Below are positions 4,750 through 6,368 of a stretch of 6,368 nucleotides of DNA, one piece after another; the stretch's first letter is position 1; each line of letters opens with the position of its first letter. The stretch spans positions 1 to 6,368 of the forward strand of contig CAMLPZ010000250.1 in the NCBI GenBank assembly GCA_946482045.1, given 5' to 3'. The translations under genes were made by a program, and so were the position numbers. Source of the stretch: an uncultured Asticcacaulis sp. Its GTDB lineage: Bacteria; Pseudomonadota; Alphaproteobacteria; Caulobacterales; Caulobacteraceae. The notes under the pieces were generated by a model. It was not told the origin of the DNA and made no database searches. It saw nothing but the letters and a program-made list of their open reading frames with translations.

Positions 4750-6162
4750 CTAATTGCGCTGGCGGCGCTTGGTTTCGCCTTCGACGGGCGCCACGCCCAT
4801 CTCATAGGACGCCGCCATGACGATGTCACGCGCCCGGCGGTATTCCGGCGACGTCGTTTCGAGATATTTCTGCGACCATACGGCCGAGGTCCGCGCGCCC
4901 ATATAATCGCCACCGTAGAACTGCGCTTCGGCCTGGGCCAGCCGGGCCATACCCGGCTTGTTCAGACCGTCATAGGCCTGCGCCATCTGCATCCAGGCAA
5001 AGCTGTTGTCCTCTTCGGCCTTCAGCGATTCGTGCAGGTTGACGATGGCGGCGTTGAGATTGTCCTTGTCGCCGATGGCGATCTGGGTCTGGGCCAGGTT
5101 GAGACGCAGCAGTGGCGCCTCTGGCATCAGGGCGACCGCCTTTTCGTGCGCGGGCTCCGCCAGCGCCGCGCGGCTGGTCTCGAAATAGATCTGGCCCTTC
5201 AGCTCCCACAGGTAGGGGTTATTGGGCTGTTCGGCAATCAGACCATCCAGTTGCGTCAGCGCCTTGTCCCAGTCGCCGCGCTTATAGGTCGCGATGACGC
5301 GCGCATAGCGGGCCGGGTAGGAGGTATCGCTTTCCGGATACATGTTGAAGGTCTTAATGGGATCGTTGAGGAAGCCCGCCAGCTTGGCCTGGACGACCTT
5401 GAACTGCGCCACCGTCTCGGGCGGATCGACTGCATTGTAGTGCGGTTGCGATTCGACCATGCGGCGCAGGCTCTGGATGCGTTCGCGCGATAAGGGGTGC
5501 GTGATGAAGAACTTGTAACGTTCGGCGTTCGAGAAGGTCTCGACATTGCGGAAATTATAGAAGAACTCGACCAGGCCCTTGCCCGACATGCCGGCGCGTT
5601 CAAGCGCCTTGGCGCCGGCGGCGTCCGCGGCCGATTCCTGGGTTTGCATATAGCGCAGGGCATTGAGCGTGCCGAAGGTCGTCGACGAACCCATGAGCGC
5701 GGCGCCGGCGGTCGGCGCCTTGGCCATCATGGCGATGACGCCCAGACCCAATGCGATCGCTGTCGGCATCTTGGCCGCCTGCATGATCTCGTCGGTGCGC
5801 ATCATGTGACCGCCGCTCAGGTGGCCCGCTTCGTGTGCGACGACGCCCAACAGCTCATTGGGCGTCTTGGCTTCGAGGATCAGGCCAGTATTCAGGCCCA
5901 TGCGCAGGCCCGTGGTGGCAAAGGCGTTCAGTTCGTCGTCGGCGATCAAAAGGTACTGAACCTTGTCGGCGTCCAGACCGGACGCGACCATGATTGGCCG
6001 GGTCTCTTTCTTGAGGAACAGCTCAACCTCTGTATCGCGGATGACGCCTTGTGCGTGGGCATTTCCCGCCATTGCGAAAGCCAGCACCGCCGCCGCCACG
6101 CAGACGCCGGTGCGCAACGCTTTGCGCGCCCCTGCGCCAATGTTCAAAGGACCTCGGTTCAT
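4750..6162 (-). CDS. Secreted M48-family zinc metalloprotease with C-terminal TPRs (BepA/YfgC type)
   Basis: A periplasmic Zn protease. The E. coli homologue BepA promotes folding of outer-membrane proteins such as LptD and degrades misfolded ones. The 470-residue product has a signal peptide (basic N terminus, hydrophobic 17-33, predicted cut AHA|Q at 37/38). The M48 catalytic motif is HEAGH (110-114), with the third zinc ligand in QESAAD (E176). A Gly/Ala/Met-rich hydrophobic stretch (132-160) follows the active site. THPLSRERI (221-229) resembles the conserved HP-R motif of BepA-like enzymes. About four TPR-like helix pairs cover 282-420. No Cys is present after the signal peptide. The ATG at 6162 lacks a Shine-Dalgarno, but its A-T-G-A overlaps the stop of a 17-codon leader ORF. 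The downstream neighbour on the same strand is the DsbA-like gene. Confidence 0.93.
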   Translation of the reverse strand: MNRGPLNIGAGARKALRTGVCVAAAVLAFAMAGNAHAQGVIRDTEVELFLKKETRPIMVASGLDADKVQYLLIADDELNAFATTGLRMGLNTGLILEAKTPNELLGVVAHEAGHLSGGHMMRTDEIMQAAKMPTAIALGLGVIAMMAKAPTAGAALMGSSTTFGTLNALRYMQTQESAADAAGAKALERAGMSGKGLVEFFYNFRNVETFSNAERYKFFITHPLSRERIQSLRRMVESQPHYNAVDPPETVAQFKVVQAKLAGFLNDPIKTFNMYPESDTSYPARYARVIATYKRGDWDKALTQLDGLIAEQPNNPYLWELKGQIYFETSRAALAEPAHEKAVALMPEAPLLRLNLAQTQIAIGDKDNLNAAIVNLHESLKAEEDNSFAWMQMAQAYDGLNKPGMARLAQAEAQFYGGDYMGARTSAVWSQKYLETTSPEYRRARDIVMAASYEMGVAPVEGETKRRQRN

Positions 6163-6212
6163 GGACGGTAATCCCGGCGCCGACGTACGATCAGCGCCTT
6201 CTTATGTTTCAT
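6159..6212 (-). CDS. 17-codon leader ORF translationally coupled to the M48 protease
   Basis: Reading the minus strand from ATG 6212, the peptide is MKHKKALIVRRRRDYRP, and its TGA (6161-6159) overlaps the protease ATG (6162-6160) as ATGA, the classic coupling arrangement. GGGGAAG (6224-6218) lies 5 nt before this ATG and is a better ribosome-binding site than anything before the protease start. The peptide is very basic (8 Lys/Arg of 17). It could be a real leader, a device to load ribosomes onto a start lacking its own site, or chance. Too short to judge by homology. Confidence 0.4.
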   Translation of the reverse strand: MKHKKALIVRRRRDYRP

Positions 6213-6227
6213 CGCAACTTCCCCGGC

Positions 6228-6256
6228 AGCTTATCGCTATCCGGCAAGCATGACAA
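6228..6256 (-). promoter_or_regulatory. Candidate sigma70-type promoter for the M48 gene
   Basis: Minus-strand TTGTCA (6256-6251; 5/6 match to TTGACA), a 17-bp spacer and TAAGCT (6233-6228) would start transcription near 6221, about 10 nt before the leader ORF ATG. The -10 match is modest but keeps TA...T. It lies just inside the upstream terminator, as expected for a new transcription unit. Confidence 0.35.
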
Positions 6257-6275
6257 ATCTAAGGCGTTGAGTGGG

Positions 6276-6317
6276 AAATAAAAAGGGCCCCGGCAATGCC
6301 AGAGCCCTTAGTTTTTT
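6276..6317. terminator. Bidirectional Rho-independent terminator
   Basis: AAGGGC (6283-6288) pairs with GCCCTT (6304-6309), continues through a C-G pair flanked by two C/A mismatches, and closes with GGC-AAT-GCC (6292-6300). TTTTTT follows on the plus strand (6312-6317), and the minus strand reads TTTTTATTT (6284-6276). It can therefore stop transcription both ways. No gene inside the window needs it on the plus strand. On the minus strand it probably ends a gene beyond the right edge and insulates the M48 promoter. Confidence 0.75.
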
Positions 6318-6324
6318 GCTTGCC

Positions 6325-6367
6325 GCGATATCTACTCAAAAACCGCTTCACACTTTTTGGATATCGC
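6325..6367. repeat. Bulged intergenic palindrome with AAACCGCTTCACACTTT core
   Basis: GCGATATC (6325-6332) and GATATCGC (6360-6367) are perfect inverted repeats. Inside them CAAAAA (6337-6342) pairs with TTTTTG (6354-6359), leaving a 4-nt bulge TACT on one side and the loop CCGCTTCACAC. I recall very similar sequences (AAAACCGCTTC/GCACACTTTT flanked by variable matching arms) as abundant intergenic elements in rhizobia and other alphaproteobacteria, but know no accepted name. The window ends one base after it, so it may extend further. Confidence 0.6.
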
Positions 6368-6368
6368 T

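Noticed and set aside
4376..4820. Several open frames on both strands across the second repeat, some with the same MWWWGF peptide
   Set aside because: The matching peptides arise because the 21-bp inverted repeat is read from both sides. The frames cross hairpin arms, have odd composition and no ribosome-binding sites.
4675..5493. Long plus-strand open frame (272 codons) opposite the M48 gene, and another at 5497-6171
   Set aside because: Both are antisense shadows of a well-supported M48 gene in high-GC DNA, Arg/Gly/His-rich and without recognisable motifs.

Overview
The window looks like chromosomal DNA of an alphaproteobacterium. Caulobacterales (Caulobacter/Asticcacaulis-like) is the best guess, from protein style, moderately high GC and G/C-rich intergenic palindromes of a kind I associate with that group. 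This placement is by eye, without a database search. No rRNA, tRNA, CRISPR array, transposase or phage gene is visible.

Layout. Positions 1-806 (minus strand) carry aroQ followed by a truncated accB. aroQ encodes type II 3-dehydroquinase, and accB encodes the biotin carrier of acetyl-CoA carboxylase, running off the left edge. Positions 915-2092 (plus strand) hold thiS and thiG, the sulfur carrier and thiazole synthase of thiamine synthesis, split by a 153-bp cloverleaf-like inverted-repeat element. From 2085 rightward everything is on the minus strand. In transcription order (right to left) these are a secreted M48 metalloprotease with TPRs (BepA/YfgC type), a second and larger repeat element, a membrane-anchored DsbA-family thiol oxidoreductase, a 119-residue helical protein of unknown function, a small five-helix membrane protein of unknown function, and a single-domain response regulator whose 3' end overlaps the 3' end of thiG by 8 bp. 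The right edge has the M48 gene's leader, a bidirectional terminator and a palindromic intergenic repeat.

How it fits together. The M48 protease and the DsbA-like protein are both envelope protein-quality-control factors and may be co-transcribed through the repeat between them. From memory, many alphaproteobacteria have the order M48 - dsbA - aroQ - accB - accC. Here about 2.9 kb (thiSG, receiver, membrane protein, helical protein) lies between dsbA and aroQ, which suggests an insertion or rearrangement. aroQ and accB form a housekeeping operon (shikimate and fatty-acid synthesis).

The most interesting material is non-coding or very short: two elaborate cloverleaf-type palindromes with the same plan but different sequences; a 17-codon leader ORF whose stop overlaps the M48 start as ATGA; a 5-codon ORF with a good Shine-Dalgarno overlapping the thiS start; and a bulged palindrome at the right edge. 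I found no convincing new multi-gene system.
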